From the IMG/VR virus record IMGVR_UViG_3300020377_000034, positions 1 through 23,043 of that record: DNA of 23,043 bases. The stretch is one strand, 5' to 3'. Shown one piece after another: positions 21,701 through 23,043 of the stretch (positions within the stretch are counted from its first letter, which is position 1; every line of letters begins with the position of its first letter). The notes beneath the pieces are model-generated. The model searched no databases, had not been told where the DNA came from, and was given only the letters and a program-made list of their open reading frames with translations. Position numbers and translations under genes: made by a program. Source of the DNA: a virus.

Positions 21701-21898
21701 TTACGGAGCTGCAACCTTCACCTCCTCATAACAGATGTCTTGAGGATCAAGGACTGTTTTGCAAAATTCTAGTACATTTACAAACTCTTGAGGTTTTTTA
21801 CACTTCACGAGTTTTTCTTCACCATCAGAAGAAATGCAGTTCACTGTTCTTTTTTGAACATTTACTACAACTCTTGAAATGTATTCGTCATTATTCAT
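21701..21898 (-). CDS. Hypothetical protein, 65 aa
   Basis: The frame is open back to a GTG at 22015, but that would overlap the oxygenase gene by 53 bp. A strong promoter (21923-21951) lies inside that extension, so I start it at ATG 21898 (MNNDEYISRVVVNVQKRTVN). The product is a small beta-type protein with three Cys (VNCISSD, VKCKKP, EFCKTVL, plus DICYEE near the end makes four). Even Cys spacing hints at metal binding but gives no recognised motif. An intermediate ATG exists at 21943. Function unknown. Confidence 0.6.
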   Translation of the reverse strand: MNNDEYISRVVVNVQKRTVNCISSDGEEKLVKCKKPQEFVNVLEFCKTVLDPQDICYEEVKVAAP

Positions 21899-21922
21899 AG
21901 AATGATGTAACCAGAAAATACC

Positions 21923-21951
21923 ATTATAGCATGATAGTATCATACCGTCAA
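21923..21951 (-). promoter_or_regulatory. Sigma70-type promoter, extended -10
   Basis: On minus: TTGACG (21951-21946), a spacer of exactly 17 nt, then TGC-TATAAT (the TATAAT at 21928-21923), which is an extended -10. It is the best bacterial promoter in the window. The predicted start is near 21916, 18 nt before the ATG at 21898. It lies just past the stop of the third oxygenase and would give the small-gene group early or host-polymerase-driven transcription independent of late promoters. Confidence 0.7.
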
Positions 21952-21962
21952 GGGCAACTACA

Positions 21963-22526
21963 TTATATATGATACCAGAATGATAATACAAATCTCTCAG
22001 CACCACCAACCTCACTTACATAGTGTAGATGTTCATGGTTTGAAAATATTAATAGTTTTCCTGCCTTTGGTTTTACCTCTATATTTTCAAATAAAGTAGA
22101 ACCTCCTGTAAAGTTATCATTTAGATAAACCATCGCTGCAAATATATCTGGTTCATGAATACTATTATCATCAATATGAGGTTTCATGAATGTCCCTATT
22201 GGCCACCTTACAACACCAACATATTGTAATTTTGCGTTCTCATCAAAAGTGTTACATCTTCTAGTTACATCCATAATGACATTACTAAAAAGTTTATCCT
22301 TTGAACTTGTAAGATCAACAGGATCAACCTTCCCACCTAAGTATTTTGCTCCATAATTAGCATCAAACTCAAACTTAGGTATCTCTGGATTCTTTGTTAG
22401 ACCCTCGTTTGGATTTGAATGTGTTACTGTCTCAAGAAAACTATCACGCTTATCATATAAATCTATGAATGGTTTACAAAGTTTAGGATCTAAAAAATCA
22501 TCCTCAATATAAATCACCTTTGTCAT
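21963..22526 (-). CDS. 2OG-Fe(II) oxygenase, prolyl-hydroxylase-like
   Basis: A 187-aa protein with the complete core: iron ligands H117 and D119 in KPHIDDN and H168 in HLHYVSEV, with R178 (AERFVLSFW) for 2-oxoglutarate. YLNDNFTGGSTLF (134-146) is the usual strand pair before the distal His. It is the third such enzyme in the window and differs from the other two outside the core. Its ATG overlaps the stop of the fibre-type gene at 22523-22526 as ATGA, so it is made together with that structural protein. A virion protein is therefore a plausible substrate, as with the collagen/oxygenase pair at 7418-9793. Confidence 0.88.
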   Translation of the reverse strand: MTKVIYIEDDFLDPKLCKPFIDLYDKRDSFLETVTHSNPNEGLTKNPEIPKFEFDANYGAKYLGGKVDPVDLTSSKDKLFSNVIMDVTRRCNTFDENAKLQYVGVVRWPIGTFMKPHIDDNSIHEPDIFAAMVYLNDNFTGGSTLFENIEVKPKAGKLLIFSNHEHLHYVSEVGGAERFVLSFWYHI

Positions 22527-23043
22527 TTTGTTTTAGTATTTGGAGGACCTGCAAAGTCTGGATGATCGTACCTACGATTCTCAAAGTCATCAGAGTAATG
22601 ATGTGGATCAGGATAATCTTTCCAACTATTACCTTCGTATTCAGTAATCAATGGGTTAATATCTTTTCTCTCTGCATATACATGATAGAAGCAATCAATT
22701 TCTTTGTCCTCTTTGCCATGTCCTCTATGAATCGTAATCATTTTATTATCAAATTCTTTGACATATAATTTTTGACATGTACCAATAGGAGTTAATTGTA
22801 CCGTAATACTATCTTCATGTACCAGATCAGTCCAGTAGTATGGAAGTAAAATAGTATTCGATCCTTTTAATCTACCACGAAAATATACTGCAACCTCAGG
22901 TCCTTCAATACATGCGTATCTAAGTCTATGTCCTTCTCCTCTAGTAGGATGAACTAGATCAAATGGTTTTGGTGATGCGTCTGCTGCATTAAATCTAGAT
23001 GATAGGTCACCAATATTACCATGATCAAAAAATGCGTTACCAC
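22523..23043 (-). CDS. C-terminal part of a fibre-type structural protein
   Basis: The frame is open from the right edge to TGA at 22523 (173 codons visible), with no start inside the window. Reading it only from the ATG at 22741 would miss two thirds of it. Visible segments in order are GNAFFDHGNIGDLSSRF, FDLVHPTRGEGHRLRYACIE, GPEVAVYFRGRLKGSNTILL, PYYWTDLVHEDSITVQLTP, IGTCQKLYVKEF and CFYHVYAERKDINPLITEYE. The tail is rich in Asp, Pro, His and Tyr. I recognise this module as the conserved C-terminal domain of several cyanophage structural or fibre proteins (EGPE...RGRL...YW..LV..DSITV.LTPIG), probably a folding or tip domain. Tightly coupled to the downstream oxygenase. Confidence 0.8.
   Translation of the reverse strand, partial: GNAFFDHGNIGDLSSRFNAADASPKPFDLVHPTRGEGHRLRYACIEGPEVAVYFRGRLKGSNTILLPYYWTDLVHEDSITVQLTPIGTCQKLYVKEFDNKMITIHRGHGKEDKEIDCFYHVYAERKDINPLITEYEGNSWKDYPDPHHYSDDFENRRYDHPDFAGPPNTKTK

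Noticed and set aside
21899-22015. GTG-initiated longer form of the 65-aa gene
   Set aside because: It would overlap the oxygenase by 53 bp and span a near-consensus promoter whose start site lies after it.
22523-22741. Separate 72-aa gene starting at ATG 22741
   Set aside because: The frame is open through to the window edge and the upstream residues carry a conserved structural-protein module, so the ATG is internal.

Overview
The window reads as an accessory and structural region of a T4-like cyanophage (a myovirus of marine Synechococcus or Prochlorococcus). I infer this from gene content, not from a database search. The indications are a very large fibre protein with a C-terminal peptidase-S74 chaperone domain, a second fibre with GIGT/GISTF-type repeats, a collagen-like virion protein, secreted proteins of cyanomyovirus type, several Fe(II)/2-oxoglutarate oxygenases, a FAD-dependent halogenase pair, T4-late-like GATAAATA promoters, AT-rich DNA and extremely tight gene packing.

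Layout. Positions 1-2101 (minus strand) hold a run of short unknown genes and a 242-aa putative nuclease, mostly joined by ATGA stop-start overlaps. Two of these genes (37 and 38 aa) are shorter than usual gene-calling cut-offs. Positions 2111-2260 hold a promoter-like TATAAT and a roughly 138-nt sequence that folds into a closed, branched RNA. Positions 2271-7361 (minus) carry a tryptophan-halogenase-type enzyme, a degenerate halogenase-like paralogue, a 2OG-Fe(II) oxygenase, two small unknowns, and a protein with nucleotidyltransferase/ligase-like motifs. Positions 7418-17651 (minus) carry a second 2OG-Fe(II) oxygenase, a collagen-like/glycine-rich protein, an 856-aa fibre and a 1751-aa S74 fibre. 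A 70-bp divergent promoter region (17652-17721) then leads to a plus-strand block (17722-19216) of four small membrane or secreted proteins and a proline-rich structural-type protein. That block collides, with a 128-bp antisense overlap, with a minus-strand set (19089-21028) of three exported proteins. Positions 21062-22526 (minus) hold four small genes, two of them under 60 codons, and a third 2OG-Fe(II) oxygenase. The right edge (22523-23043) is the C-terminal part of a fibre-type structural protein that continues beyond the window.

How the parts fit. Transcription of the fibre genes probably starts at GATAAATA-type late promoters. Two of the three oxygenases directly follow a structural fibre or collagen gene, one 6 bp away and one by an ATGA overlap. 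This suggests, as inference, that they hydroxylate virion fibres. The third oxygenase is translationally coupled to the halogenase pair and may belong to a different modification pathway. Stop-start coupling is the main organising principle, and I used it to correct several start codons and to find six unlisted small genes.
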